From NCBI RefSeq assembly GCF_035974275.1, contig NZ_CP142422.1, positions 1,612,001-1,676,000 of the forward strand: DNA of 64,000 nucleotides, in the 5' to 3' direction. The translations under genes were made by a program, and so were the position numbers. Of this stretch, positions 1 through 8,979 are shown one piece after another. The notes beneath the pieces are model-generated. The model was not told the DNA's origin. It worked only from the letters and a program-made list of their open reading frames with translations, and searched no databases. Origin of the DNA: Chryseobacterium sp. MYb264. Its GTDB lineage: Bacteria; Bacteroidota; Bacteroidia; Flavobacteriales; Weeksellaceae. The number at the start of each line of letters is the position of its first letter. Positions within the stretch are counted from its first letter, which is position 1.

Positions 1-45
1 TAGAAAAATCAAAAACAATTATTAACAATTTAATATATTAAAAAA

Positions 46-459
46 ATGGAACAGAAACACCCACTACCACCGTTTACATTAGAAACTGCATTACAGAAAA
101 TACAATTTGCAGAAGATGCCTGGAACTCTCAGGACCCTGAAAAAATATCCAAAGCTTACACAATTGACAGTGAATGGAGAAATCGAGATAAATTCGTAAA
201 CGGTAGGGAAGAAATTGTAGAATTTCTTAGCACTAAATGGAAAAAGGAACTAAACTATAAGCTTAAAAAAGAATATTGGGCTCACACAGAAAACCGTATT
301 GCCGTAAGATTCGAATATGAATATATGACTCAAGAGGGCAATTGGTTTAGATCTTATGGAAATGAAAATTGGGAATTTGATGAAAATGGTTTAATGATGA
401 AAAGATATGCAAGCATCAACGATTTAGCAATCAACGAGGAAGATCGAAAGTTTAAATAA
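46..459 (+). CDS. NTF2-like (DUF1348) family protein
   Basis: A 137-residue protein of the NTF2/SnoaL-like fold, matching the DUF1348 family. Visible family signatures are PPFTLETA near the start, [44 protein letters not shown] and YASINDLAI. The biochemical role of the family is not established; the cone-shaped fold usually binds small hydrophobic ligands. The start follows an A-rich leader. The C-terminus stops about 15-20 residues earlier than family members I know, which usually continue with a Trp-Pro segment, so the tail may be trimmed. It stands alone, 371 nt before the next gene. Family confidence is high; function is unknown. Confidence 0.8.
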   Translation: MEQKHPLPPFTLETALQKIQFAEDAWNSQDPEKISKAYTIDSEWRNRDKFVNGREEIVEFLSTKWKKELNYKLKKEYWAHTENRIAVRFEYEYMTQEGNWFRSYGNENWEFDENGLMMKRYASINDLAINEEDRKFK

Positions 460-781
460 TTGAAATTAAAAGAGGATTTGCAGAAAAGGGATTTGTCCCA
501 GTTGCTAATCCTATTTTTATTTATAAACAAAAGAACAAATTAAAACTGCAATATATTTTAGCTGATGACAGACTTAAACATAACAGTTACAAGTATTAAG
601 TAAAACATCCGTGCTACTTTTATATATATTACAGATTAAATTAAGGATCTGGAATTTTCATATTTTTTATTTGGTGCGCTGAAATATATAGTTACTTAAT
701 TTTAATATTAATCTTTGATTCTTACTTTATAAATAAATTATAAAGCAAGGACTTAAATCAAATACATTTTATCAATTCTAC

Positions 782-813
782 TTGAAATATTGTACAATTA
801 TTTCATATTTTTG
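782..813 (+). promoter_or_regulatory. Putative Bacteroidota promoter of AraC gene
   Basis: TTG at 782-784 and TATTTTTG at 806-813 match the Bacteroidota -33 (TTG) and -7 (TAnnTTTG) elements with a 21-nt spacer. The start codon lies 17 nt downstream. Seen by eye only. Confidence 0.5.
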
Positions 814-827
814 TATCAATATTTCAT
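801..827 (+). promoter_or_regulatory. Direct-repeat operator, copy 1
   Basis: TTTCAT-N15-TTTCAT overlaps the -7 box of the AraC gene. The same 27-bp site, with 22 of 27 identical positions, occurs at 2898-2924 upstream of the old yellow enzyme gene. Direct half-sites spaced about two helical turns apart suit an AraC-type dimer, so autoregulation is inferred. Confidence 0.5.
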
Positions 828-830
828 TAT

Positions 831-1679
831 ATGAAAATTTTAAATCAATTTGAACCATTGATGATTGAGGAGATTGAAGGTTTGTGTGAGACCTCTTCTC
901 ATCATTCACATACTTATTATGAGTTGGTCTATATCAATTCAGGGAAAGGAGTGCATTATCTAAATGATGACACTATTCCCTATCAGGATGGAGACTTATT
1001 TCTAGTTGCTCCCGGTGAATTTCATTCATTTGAGATGGAAGATATGACTCATTTTACATATATCAAATTTACTGAAGCTTATTTTGAAAGTAAAAAGCAT
1101 CTTGCGCCTGACGAATTCAAAATAGGTTCTCCGGAAATTTTGATGGAAATGAAATGGCTGAAAGAAGTGAAGATTTGCATCAAAGAGCCCTGTAATCATA
1201 TTCTGAAATCAACGATCAATAATCTGGTTGTTTACAGCAAACATAAAAATATCAGTAATTCACCGATTGCTTATTATCAGATTTTAAGCATCTTCGGAAT
1301 GATAAAAGAAATTATCAAAGACCGAGGTGAAGGTTTATTTAAGCAGGAACTGAATTTTGAAAAATTGATTTCATTTATTCACGAAAACATTTATAATAGA
1401 GACAAACTTAGTGTAAAAGCAGTGTCATTATGTTTCAATATTTCACCTACTTATTTTAGCAACTATTTCAAACGTCATTTTAATATTTCTTACCAGGAAT
1501 ATCTGGACACTTATCGAGTGGCACTCATAGAAAAAAGATTAGAAATCGGAGGTCTTAAACTTAAGCAAATCGCAGAAGAATTTGGCTTTACCGATGTGAG
1601 TCATCTTTCGAAAACCTTTAAAAAGATCAAAGGCAAATCACCGAAAGATCATATTAAAGAAACAGTAAACTCTAATTAA
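831..1679 (+). CDS. AraC family transcriptional regulator (cupin sensor)
   Basis: A 282-residue one-component regulator. Residues about 1-130 form a cupin-like sensor (HSHTYYELVYINSGKG, then PGEFHSF). The last 100 residues carry the double helix-turn-helix of the AraC family (LCFNISPTYFSNYFKRHF, then IAEEFGFTDVSHLSKTFKK and the closing KSPKDH). It is convergent with the old yellow enzyme gene and shares a bidirectional terminator with it. A 27-bp direct repeat is common to both upstream regions, so this protein probably controls both genes. The ligand is unknown; an electrophile or aromatic compound is a guess from the neighbour. Confidence 0.85.
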   Translation: MKILNQFEPLMIEEIEGLCETSSHHSHTYYELVYINSGKGVHYLNDDTIPYQDGDLFLVAPGEFHSFEMEDMTHFTYIKFTEAYFESKKHLAPDEFKIGSPEILMEMKWLKEVKICIKEPCNHILKSTINNLVVYSKHKNISNSPIAYYQILSIFGMIKEIIKDRGEGLFKQELNFEKLISFIHENIYNRDKLSVKAVSLCFNISPTYFSNYFKRHFNISYQEYLDTYRVALIEKRLEIGGLKLKQIAEEFGFTDVSHLSKTFKKIKGKSPKDHIKETVNSN

Positions 1680-1684
1680 TAAGA

Positions 1685-1722
1685 AAAAATATGGATGAGA
1701 AAAATTTCTCATCCATATTTTT
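1685..1722. terminator. Bidirectional terminator
   Basis: An 18-bp perfect inverted repeat (AAAAATATGGATGAGAAA and its complement) with a 2-nt centre gives a T-run on both strands. It lies between two convergent genes and reaches into the stop codon of the minus-strand gene. Confidence 0.9.
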
Positions 1723-2842
1723 ATACAGGTTGATTATACAATTCCGATTGCTGCTGCTTGCTGAGTTCATCAAAAATCTTATAATCAACATAACCCTCAG
1801 CAGAAAAACCATAAAAAGTATCACGGTCGGGAGGTGTCAACGGAAGATTGTTTTTTAGTCTGTGAACAAGATCCGGATTTGAAATTAAAGGGCGACCAAA
1901 AGCCACAAGATCTGCAAGATTTTCTTTAATTAAATCTTCTGCTTTTTCTTTTGTCAAAAATCCTGCGAATATGATATTCCCGTTGTACCAATTTCTGAAC
2001 TTTTTGATAAAATCAAAATGATCATTGTGTAAAGTTCCCTGATCGTGAAGATGAACGTATGCAATTTCATGCTTAGAAATCTCTTTAGCGATATATTCGT
2101 AAAGTTCATTTATTCCATCAAACAAAGACATATCGTGTTGTGTTCCATAAGGCGAAAATCGAATACCAATTTTATCTGCTCCAATGGCTTCTGAAATAGC
2201 ATCAATAACTTCAAGAACGAATCGAGCACGATTCTCAACCGATCCACCATATTGATCCGTACGAAGATTGGTATCCGGATTTAAAAACTGATCAATTAAA
2301 TAACCATTCGCCGCGTGAATTTCAATACCGTCAAATCCAGCATCTATTGCATTTTTAGCAGACTTGATGTAATCTTCGATGATTTCTGAGATTTCTGATG
2401 TTACAAGTGCTCTTGGTTCGCTTACCTGTACTCTACCTTCAACACCATCTTCAATTCCCCACGCTGTACTGTCTTTGGCAAGAATTGCTGAAGGAGCAAC
2501 AGGCTGAAAATGATTAGGCTGATTTGAAATATGTGAAACTCTCCCAACGTGCCATAACTGCGTGAATATTTTTCCACCAACGGAATGAACACCCTCCGTT
2601 ACTTGCTTCCAGCTCTCTCTTTGCGCCGCATTATATAAACCCGGAACGTAGAGATATCCCATTGATGTTTCAGAGATAGAAGTTCCTTCGGTAATAATTA
2701 ATCCTACAGATGCTCTTTGTTTGTAGTATTCGGCGTTCATTGTTGTCATAATACCATTTTTAGAACGGGTACGCGTCATTGGTGCCATTACAATTCTGTT
2801 TTCCAAAACTGTTTCTTTCAAATTAAATTTATCGAATAACAT
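1721..2842 (-). CDS. Old yellow enzyme family alkene reductase
   Basis: An FMN-dependent ene-reductase of about 373 residues that reduces activated C=C bonds (enones, nitroesters) with NAD(P)H. The barrel landmarks are present: RIVMAPMTR, QLWHVGRVSH, the catalytic region EIHAANGYLIDQFLNP, NLRTDQYGGSVENRARF and the phosphate-binding AFGRPLISNPDL. A longer frame starts at a TTG at 2875, but the ATG at 2842 begins the conserved LFDKFNL segment and follows a TAATTTTG promoter box, so it is preferred. Regulation by the convergent AraC protein is inferred from the shared operator. A second, broken enzyme of this superfamily lies near 48 kb. Confidence 0.9.
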   Translation of the reverse strand: MLFDKFNLKETVLENRIVMAPMTRTRSKNGIMTTMNAEYYKQRASVGLIITEGTSISETSMGYLYVPGLYNAAQRESWKQVTEGVHSVGGKIFTQLWHVGRVSHISNQPNHFQPVAPSAILAKDSTAWGIEDGVEGRVQVSEPRALVTSEISEIIEDYIKSAKNAIDAGFDGIEIHAANGYLIDQFLNPDTNLRTDQYGGSVENRARFVLEVIDAISEAIGADKIGIRFSPYGTQHDMSLFDGINELYEYIAKEISKHEIAYVHLHDQGTLHNDHFDFIKKFRNWYNGNIIFAGFLTKEKAEDLIKENLADLVAFGRPLISNPDLVHRLKNNLPLTPPDRDTFYGFSAEGYVDYKIFDELSKQQQSELYNQPV

Positions 2843-2857
2843 AAAATTATTTTTTAA

Positions 2858-2865
2858 CAAAATTA
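2858..2865 (-). promoter_or_regulatory. Putative -7 promoter box of alkene reductase
   Basis: On the minus strand this reads TAATTTTG, a full match to TAnnTTTG, 15 nt upstream of the chosen ATG. No clear -33 TTG is present, consistent with an activator-dependent promoter. Confidence 0.4.
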
Positions 2866-2897
2866 GGAGAGACAAATCGCTTAATTATGTAAAATAG

Positions 2898-2924
2898 TTT
2901 CATTTATTTGTACGAAAATTTCAT
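2898..2924 (+). promoter_or_regulatory. Direct-repeat operator, copy 2
   Basis: TTTCAT-N15-TTTCAT, matching 22 of 27 positions of the site at 801-827. It lies about 33-59 nt upstream of the alkene reductase -7 box, a usual position for an AraC-type activator. Confidence 0.5.
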
Positions 2925-3132
2925 AAAGTAAATTTATTTTTTGTTTAGAATTTACCCAACTAATTCTTAATTAGTCCACGAATTTTTGTAAGTTCGTTTG
3001 AAGGAATTCTAACAAAGCTATTGTGAGAGGAAGTCTAAAAATTTAGCTGCGTTTGAAGAACAGTTTTGGCAAGTTTATTTCCTTCGCTCTATCTTATAAT
3101 TTCAAAAGAGAAGAAATTAAATTAACAGTAAA

Positions 3133-4224
3133 ATGAGTCTGAATTATATCTTATCATTTTTAATATCAGGAGGAATATTACTATTAGCATTCATTCTGCT
3201 AATTAACCCATTGAACACCAATAAAAAAGGAAATTTTTACTTTGGATTATTTTTATTAGTTTGGTCAACATTCTGGTTAGACGAAGCATTTGATTCTCAA
3301 GAATTTATTAACAATACATTATTCATAGTAGTTAAAAATTTCATACAATTTTTAGCTCCCAATCTTTTTTACATCAGTATAAAATATTATACAAACCCAT
3401 CATACAAATTTGGGAAAAGAGATTTGGGATTATTTTTATTACCTCCGCTATATCTTCTTTCATTACTTTATCGCACCTCTTTTGACAGCAACTTTTCAAA
3501 AACTCTAAACCTTACACTAATTATTGGTAATGCGTTGTACCATACGATATTATCATATATTACTGTACTAAAGCATCAGAACAATATTGAGTCATTTGTT
3601 TCAAATAAGGAATCGGTAGATTTAAACTGGATCAAGAATATAATCTATATCATTATTGGCGCGATCATCCTATCTGCTTTATATGGCACTTTCATTGATC
3701 CTAAATCTTTGAATATTTATGTGAATATCTGCTTTTTAGCAGTAGTCTATATGATTGCCTATTATTCCATCAAACGAGGAGAAATTTATCCTAAGAAATT
3801 GGATATAACTGAGATTGTAGAGAATGATAATTCAGAAGTTGAAACCCAAAAAAGTAAAGACCTTATAAGTGCTACAGATCTGGAAATTTTAAAAGAGAAG
3901 CTGCTTCATCTGATGGATTCTGAAAAACCCTATTTGGACAGTGAATTAAATCTGGTAAAACTTGCAGACAAACTATCTTTATCCACACATCAACTCTCAT
4001 ATATTATAAATAATGGTTTTAACGAAAACTTTTTTCAGTTTATTAATAAATACAAAGTGGAAAAAGCTCAGGAATTATTAACAAGCCCCGAATATTCTCA
4101 TTATACAATTATAGCGATCGGTTATGAAGCTGGGTTCAATTCTAAAACCGCATTTAATACAACTTTTAAAAAAATCACATCCTATACACCCACAGAGTAT
4201 CGAAAAATTCGTTCCAACTTATAA
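3133..4224 (+). CDS. Membrane-anchored AraC-type regulator
   Basis: A 363-residue protein with about seven hydrophobic segments in residues 1-215 (for example FLISGGILLLAFILLI and IIYIIIGAIILSALYG), a charged linker, and a C-terminal AraC DNA-binding domain (LADKLSLSTHQLSYIINNGF, then IGYEAGFNSKTAFNTTFKKIT and YTPTEYRK). This layout is common in Bacteroidota, where the membrane part is thought to sense an envelope or lipophilic signal. A similar protein lies at 23562-24698. The target is unknown; the adjacent SDR gene is the nearest candidate. Confidence 0.8.
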   Translation: MSLNYILSFLISGGILLLAFILLINPLNTNKKGNFYFGLFLLVWSTFWLDEAFDSQEFINNTLFIVVKNFIQFLAPNLFYISIKYYTNPSYKFGKRDLGLFLLPPLYLLSLLYRTSFDSNFSKTLNLTLIIGNALYHTILSYITVLKHQNNIESFVSNKESVDLNWIKNIIYIIIGAIILSALYGTFIDPKSLNIYVNICFLAVVYMIAYYSIKRGEIYPKKLDITEIVENDNSEVETQKSKDLISATDLEILKEKLLHLMDSEKPYLDSELNLVKLADKLSLSTHQLSYIINNGFNENFFQFINKYKVEKAQELLTSPEYSHYTIIAIGYEAGFNSKTAFNTTFKKITSYTPTEYRKIRSNL

Positions 4225-4482
4225 AACAGAACTAACAACATTCTGATTTAAAGATCATTATAAAAAACCCACACTATATGTTCTATTCTATCCATTGGAG
4301 CATATCACTATAGCTACCGATTTACTTTTGTCTAAAAATATAGACAGATATTACAATGAATAATTCATATGCGGTAGTCACTGGAGCTAGCCAAGGGCTA
4401 GGAAAATCTTTTGCAAAAGAATTGGCAAAAAAGGGAATTAATTTAATCTTAATAAGTTTGCCTAATCAGGATCTGGGAGAAT

Positions 4483-4488
4483 TAAGTA
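4483..4488. repeat. Target site duplication, left (IS copy 1)
   Basis: TAAGTA immediately before the element is repeated at 5957-5962 after it. Confidence 0.9.
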
Positions 4489-5956
4489 GTCATTCCTTAA
4501 AAACCAAGTAATATTTTGATTATCAGTTTTTATGCACTTATATTTCGTAAAAAATCGTTGTAAAAAATTGCAATAAATTGTATTTTTAGGATATAAAAAG
4601 TGGCAAAATGTTAGGCAAAATAAGAGAGGATTTACAGCAGAATTTATTCAAGACCAGGCTTACGGAGCTTATTAATATGGAGCATCCGGTGGTAAAATTA
4701 GCTGGGGAGATTTCCTGGGATAAAATGGAGTCAGAGTTTGAGAAATTATTTTCAGAAAACGGAAGACCTTCTATTGCTATCCGTAAAATAGCAGGAATGC
4801 TTTTGCTCAAGGAAATGTTTAAAGAAAGTGATGAAAGTGTAATAGAGAGATGGATTGAGAATGCGTATTGGCAATATTTTACCGGAGAAACCTTTTTCCA
4901 GACAGAGCAGCCTTTCGATCCGAGCAATTTTGTACACTTCAGAAAAAGAATTGGAGATAAGGGTTTGGAATTTCTTTTGGGACAAAGCGTTTCTCTCCAT
5001 CCCAAAGCCAAAACAGAAGATGAAGTTCAGGTAGATACGACGGTTCAGGAGAAGAACATTACCTTTCCTACCGATGCCAAATTAGCAAAAAAAGTAATCG
5101 ACAATTGTAGAAAAATAGCAGAAAAAGAGAGCGTTGTACAAAGACAAAGCTACAGAAGAGTGAGCAAACAATTATTGCGGGACGCTTTTTTTGGACATCA
5201 TCCCAGAAGACAGAAGAAGGCAAAAATGGCGAGGAAAAAGCTCAGGACGATTGGTAAAAGAGTTCTTCGGGAATTGGAAAGAAAACTTCCTAAAGATGTT
5301 TTGAAAGGCTACGAAGACGTTTTTAAAATTTACCTTAAAGCACTCACCCAAGAACGTACCACGAAAGATAAAATTTACAGTCTTCACGAGCCACAAGTTG
5401 CGTGTATTGCGAAAGGAAAATCGGGAAAAGCATACGAGTTTGGGACAAAAGTAGCAGTAGTAAGAGGTCGGAAAACAGGGATCATCAGCTCGGTAAAGAG
5501 ATTTTCTGGCAATCCTCACGATAGTAAAACTCTTGAAGAATCATTGGCACAGAGTGAGAGGGTAAGAAAATCCGTTGGCGGAACAAGACCTACGAAAGCC
5601 ACTACAGACAGAGGATTTAAAGGAATCAAAGAAGTGGAAGGAACAGCAATTTTGCTTCCCGCAAAAAAAGAAAAAACAAAATATGGGCAACAAGTAGCCA
5701 GATTAAGATTCCGGGCAAGAGCAGCCATAGAACCTTGTATCTCTCATTTAAAAAGAAACCACTCCTTAGGATTAAACTTCCTGAAAGGAGTGGCTGGAGA
5801 TATTAATAATGCATTATTAGCAGGGATTGGATACAATTTGAAGATGAGATTGAATCAAATCAAACAACAAATTCTTCTTTGGCTCGAACTTGTTCTCCGA
5901 ATCTTTTTAGGCAAATATAATTTTCAAAGTCAAAAAACAGCTTTTTAAGGAGCGAC
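4489..5956 (+). mobile_element. IS5/IS1182-like insertion sequence, copy 1
   Basis: A 1,468-bp element with one transposase gene. The ends are imperfect inverted repeats, GTCATTCCTTAAAAA on the left and GTCGCTCCTTAAAAA on the right, matching 13 of 15 positions. It is flanked by a 6-bp duplication, TAAGTA. The second copy at 15591-17058 has the same length, an identical transposase and its own duplication, so both inserted recently and independently. It breaks an SDR gene. Confidence 0.93.
4608..5948 (+). CDS. Transposase, IS5/IS1182-like
   Basis: A 446-residue DDE transposase. The N-terminal DUF772-like domain spans roughly residues 15-125 (PSIAIRKIAGMLLLKEMF, then FVHFRKRIGD). The catalytic core has likely acidic residues at D143 (VQVDTTVQEKN), D334 (ATTDRGFKG) and E375 (AAIEPCISHLKRNH). 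A basic insert (HHPRRQKKAKMARKK) lies between the first two. It is full length and identical to the second copy in this window, so it is probably active. The exact IS family assignment was not tested. Confidence 0.92.
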   Translation: MLGKIREDLQQNLFKTRLTELINMEHPVVKLAGEISWDKMESEFEKLFSENGRPSIAIRKIAGMLLLKEMFKESDESVIERWIENAYWQYFTGETFFQTEQPFDPSNFVHFRKRIGDKGLEFLLGQSVSLHPKAKTEDEVQVDTTVQEKNITFPTDAKLAKKVIDNCRKIAEKESVVQRQSYRRVSKQLLRDAFFGHHPRRQKKAKMARKKLRTIGKRVLRELERKLPKDVLKGYEDVFKIYLKALTQERTTKDKIYSLHEPQVACIAKGKSGKAYEFGTKVAVVRGRKTGIISSVKRFSGNPHDSKTLEESLAQSERVRKSVGGTRPTKATTDRGFKGIKEVEGTAILLPAKKEKTKYGQQVARLRFRARAAIEPCISHLKRNHSLGLNFLKGVAGDINNALLAGIGYNLKMRLNQIKQQILLWLELVLRIFLGKYNFQSQKTAF

Positions 5957-5962
5957 TAAGTA
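5957..5962. repeat. Target site duplication, right (IS copy 1)
   Basis: TAAGTA, the partner of 4483-4488. Confidence 0.9.
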
Positions 5963-6608
5963 AAAATTTGCACAAGGAATTTGGAGTGCAGGTCGTTTTT
6001 AAAGAAACTGATTTAAGCATAACAGAAAATGTGCTTTCAACCTCAAATTGGATCAATGAAAACTATAATGTTTCTATCCTTGTAAATAATGCAGGAATTG
6101 GCGGAACGAAAAAATTTGAAGACACAACGGTAACTTATATTGAAAAAATTATTCAGCTGAATGTTGTAGCAACGTCCCTATTGACGCATCAACTATTGCC
6201 CAATCTTAAAAAGCAAAGCAAGGCGTACATTTTAAATGTATCAAGTCTTGCCGCTTTATCACCGATTGGTTATAAAACCGTTTATCCCGCATCAAAGGCA
6301 TTTGTACATTCTTTTTCAAGAGGATTATATCAGGAATTAAAAGACACGAATGTTTTTGTGAGTGTCGTAAATCCTGGAGCTATGGCTACGAATCCTGAAG
6401 TGAGTAAAAGAATTGAACAGCAGGGAATTTTAGGCAAACTCACCTTATTAGATCCCGACAAAGTAGCTCGAAAGTGTATAAAAAGAGTGTTAAAAAGAGA
6501 TACCGTGATTGTTGTGAACCCTTTAAGTTGGCTGTTATTGCACATTCTGCCGATATGGATTAGACTGCCTTTAATGACTAATGCAATAAAACGTGAAGTA
6601 CAATAAGA

Positions 6609-7577
6609 ATGCAAAAAATATTTATAACAGGTTTAACAGGCTTACTCGGTACAAATTTAGCTGAAGATTTGCTTCAACAAGACTTTCACGTTACAGCCTT
6701 GGTGCGAGATATATCAAAATTTACCGAACTAAAACATCCTAACTTGCATTTGATTCAGGGTAATTTACTCGATGATATTACTCCATATCTTACAGATATA
6801 AGTGTATTTATTCATATTGCAGCAGAGACCAATCAGAATTTACTCAGATTAAGCGATTACAGCAAACTAAATGTGGATGCAACAAAACATTTGTTTTCAA
6901 CCTGTAAGATGGCTGGAATAAAGAAATTTATATTTGTAAGCTCTGCAAATACGATGGGTTACGGTTCGGAAACTGATTTAGGAAATGAAAAGCTTCCAAT
7001 GAAATCTCCTTTTACAAAATCGTTTTATGCGCAAAGCAAATGGGAAGCCGAACAATTTCTTCTCAATAATTCTAATGGTATTAAAACGATCATCCTTAAT
7101 CCTACATTTATGCTTGGTAAGTATGACAGCAAACCGAGTTCAGGAAAAATTATCCTAATGGGCTGGAAAAAGAAAATTGTTTTCTATCCACCGGGAGGGA
7201 AAAATTTTGTGGCTGTGAAAGATGTATCTAACGCTATAATCAAAAGTATTTATTTAGGAAAAAGTGGTGAAAGATATCTAATTTGCAACGAAAATTTAAG
7301 CTACAGTACTTTCTTTAAACGATTAAATCTCATTACCAATCAAAAGCCTTTAATGATAAAAATACCAAAACACATTTTAATTCCCATTGGGTATTTTGGC
7401 GATCTTCTTCGAATACTGAATATTAAAACCAGCATCAGCAGTGTAAATATGAAGATACTTTGTATCAATAATTATTTTAGCAATGAAAAATCTACAAATG
7501 ATTTGAAAATGAATTATCAATCTATTGATCGCTCAATATGGGAAGCTGTTAATTATTTTAGGAGAAATAAAAGTTAA
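6609..7577 (+). CDS. NAD-dependent epimerase/dehydratase family protein
   Basis: A 322-residue extended SDR. The cofactor motif GLTGLLGTNL lies near the start, the serine strand is FVSSANTMGYG, and the catalytic Tyr-Lys pair is in SFYAQSKWEAE. A family-typical NPTFMLGKYD segment follows. It resembles dihydroflavonol-4-reductase-like enzymes acting on sugars or ketones; the substrate cannot be read from sequence. It starts 2 nt after the interrupted SDR gene, so it shared that transcript and may now depend on promoters in or around the insertion. Confidence 0.8.
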   Translation: MQKIFITGLTGLLGTNLAEDLLQQDFHVTALVRDISKFTELKHPNLHLIQGNLLDDITPYLTDISVFIHIAAETNQNLLRLSDYSKLNVDATKHLFSTCKMAGIKKFIFVSSANTMGYGSETDLGNEKLPMKSPFTKSFYAQSKWEAEQFLLNNSNGIKTIILNPTFMLGKYDSKPSSGKIILMGWKKKIVFYPPGGKNFVAVKDVSNAIIKSIYLGKSGERYLICNENLSYSTFFKRLNLITNQKPLMIKIPKHILIPIGYFGDLLRILNIKTSISSVNMKILCINNYFSNEKSTNDLKMNYQSIDRSIWEAVNYFRRNKS

Positions 7578-7750
7578 ATATCATGTAACTCAGACGAAAA
7601 TTGCTTATTAAGTTAGACATTCTAAAATTTATCATTGACTCAATATTTTATACCAACAATACACGTACTTAATCTCAATAGAATTCCAAGCAATATTATT
7701 AATAAAACAGAGATTTTTTCTGTGGTCTTTTAGCATTGAGTTTATATTTA

Positions 7751-7832
7751 TAACTTAAATACCATTTAACACCTTCAAAATATTATCAATATCTGCTAAT
7801 AAATGGTTTTGATAGAGTCCTGTTAAGTTCAC
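7751..7832 (+). repeat. Structured intergenic repeat, type A copy 1
   Basis: An 82-bp element nearly identical to 21366-21447 and partly shared with 13073-13130. It has nested inverted repeats, outer AACTTAA with TTAAGTT and inner CCATTTA with TAAATGG. It ends at AAGTTCAC and runs straight into a hairpin terminator whose sequence differs from copy to copy. Confidence 0.7.
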
Positions 7833-7835
7833 AAG

Positions 7836-7875
7836 ACCGACATTTGAAGCTTTTTCGCTTCTTTGTCGGTTTTTC
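7836..7875 (+). terminator. Hairpin terminator after repeat A1
   Basis: ACCGACA...TGTCGGT with an inner GAAGC...GCTTC stem, followed by five T residues. Confidence 0.8.
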
Positions 7876-8000
7876 AAATATATAACTATCTGTTTTACTG
7901 CAACATACAAACTTTTCAAAATGGTTTGATGTTATAATTTTCAACAATAAAGCCTTTTGGTTACCAATCATTCAAAAGGCTGATTGTCAATATTTTACAA

Positions 8001-8055
8001 AAAAAAAAAAAAAAAAAACAGCAATATTCATTTTAAAATAATGCTGTTTTTTTGT
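8001..8055. terminator. Putative bidirectional terminator
   Basis: A long A-run, then AACAGCAATATT paired with an AATGCTGTT arm and a T-run. It faces the minus-strand small gene downstream and the plus-strand epimerase upstream. Confidence 0.55.
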
Positions 8056-8118
8056 CAACAAGACAGGATTCAAACAATCCTCAAAGTACCATCAAAAGGG
8101 AGAAAATGTAAAAGAAAA

Positions 8119-8283
8119 TTACGATAAAAATTCTTTTAAAGTAATTTTGACTAATAAATGTAAAAAATCAAGTATCTTATCTAATTCTTCTTCATCTACT
8201 TCTATATCATTATCAAGCAATATTTTCAAAGCTTGTTTTGTAGAAATTTTCTTGAAATTACTTAATAAATATTCGTCATCCAT
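8119..8283 (-). CDS. Small helical protein, unknown function
   Basis: A 54-residue frame starting with ATG. It begins MDDEYLLSNFKKISTK and contains ALKILLDNDIEVDEEELDKI and DFLHLLVKITLKEF. It is acidic, helical and has no signal peptide. Small proteins with an EEE-x-DKILDFL pattern recur in Bacteroidota accessory regions, sometimes near mobile elements; I cannot assign a function. It lies alone downstream of a broken nitroreductase gene on the same strand. Confidence 0.5.
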   Translation of the reverse strand: MDDEYLLSNFKKISTKQALKILLDNDIEVDEEELDKILDFLHLLVKITLKEFLS

Positions 8284-8441
8284 ACATCTATCAAACTATT
8301 TTTTAATTCAATATTTTTAACTAAGAGGTTGTACATTTAAGTATAATACCTCTAAAAATTTAATTTTAACTTGATAAGAATTTTACGATTGTACAAACCG
8401 CTAAATTTTTATTTTCAAAATTTAGTATATACTTTAGAGAA

Positions 8442-8979
8442 TTACTTTAGTTTAAATCCTTTTTCCTCTACTGTAATACGAAGATTTTGTCTCTCGTGCA
8501 TATAATCTAAGCTATTAGCAGTATATGCAACATCTTTTTTCCACTTTTTGTCTTTCATTTTTTGTTCTTTTCTGAATTGCTGAAATGATTCTTCATAGGT
8601 ATCTAATGCCTCTAATGAATTAACAGTATCATAGTTATTATAATGCAGGACTACTTTTTGGTTAGGTCTAGGTCTTATTGCACTTAAATGACTCAGATCA
8701 GGTTTACCTACGACCATTCCAAAAGTGACATAGCTATAATCTGGTAAGCCAATCAGTTCTTCTATTTCCCTTGACTGATTACGCATAGCACCTATGTAAA
8801 CAAAACCAAGCCCCATTGATTCAGCTGCTATAGCAGCATTCTGCGCTGCCAAAGTTGCATCTACAGTTGCCAGATAATCGTGAATTTCTGCATTACCGCC
8901 TGCTTGTTTAGCAATAGTATTACTTCTGGATAGAGCTGCGACCCAAAGTAATAGTACCGGAGCCTGCTCGATATTTTTC
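8442..8979 (-). pseudogene. Nitroreductase (NfsA-like) 3' fragment
   Basis: The C-terminal three quarters of an FMN/NADPH nitroreductase, recognisable from APVLLLWVAALSR, ATVDATLAAQNAAIAAESMG, GLGFVYIGAMRNQ and FGMVVGKPD. The first 30-40 residues, including the start and the Arg-Ser-type flavin motif, are missing. At about 8965-8985 the sequence changes abruptly to an aldo/keto reductase in another frame, showing a deletion that fused two genes. Translation could only begin from an internal, non-native start, so activity is unlikely. Confidence 0.75.

Larger units (their letters stand above)
460..830. other. Intergenic stretch, no gene seen
   Basis: AT-rich spacer between the DUF1348 gene and an AraC regulator. 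I see no convincing ORF, RNA gene or strong terminator. The last 50 bases carry the promoter and direct-repeat operator listed separately. Confidence 0.6.
4356..6606 (+). pseudogene. SDR oxidoreductase gene interrupted by an insertion sequence
   Basis: A short-chain dehydrogenase split by the insertion at 4489-5956. The first part has the nucleotide-binding TGASQGLG. The second has NNAG, VSSLAAL and a YPASK active-site motif. Removing the element and one 6-bp target duplication (TAAGTA) joins the halves in frame, giving 258 codons without a stop, a normal size for the family. The gene was therefore intact before a recent insertion. As it stands the first part ends at a TAA inside the element. 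A TTG-started distal peptide of about 212 residues could be made but would lack the cofactor-binding motif. The stop lies 2 nt before the following epimerase gene, so the two were probably one operon. Confidence 0.9.
7578..8118. other. Gene-free stretch with structured repeat and terminators
   Basis: No credible protein is seen. It holds repeat copy A1 (7751-7832) and its terminator, a run of 20 A residues at 7999-8018, and a hairpin (ACAGCAATATT with AATGCTGT) that can serve genes on either side. Confidence 0.6.

Noticed and set aside
4586..5728. Several antisense frames within IS copy 1, and their twins in copy 2
   Set aside because: They are shadows of the transposase gene with no independent signals.
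7751..7832. Type A repeats as integron attC sites
   Set aside because: Nested inverted repeats are suggestive, but the GTTRRRY and RYYYAAC core boxes are absent and no integron integrase is in the window.
7786..7971. A minus-strand 61-residue frame
   Set aside because: It runs through the structured repeat and its terminator hairpin; coding there is unlikely.
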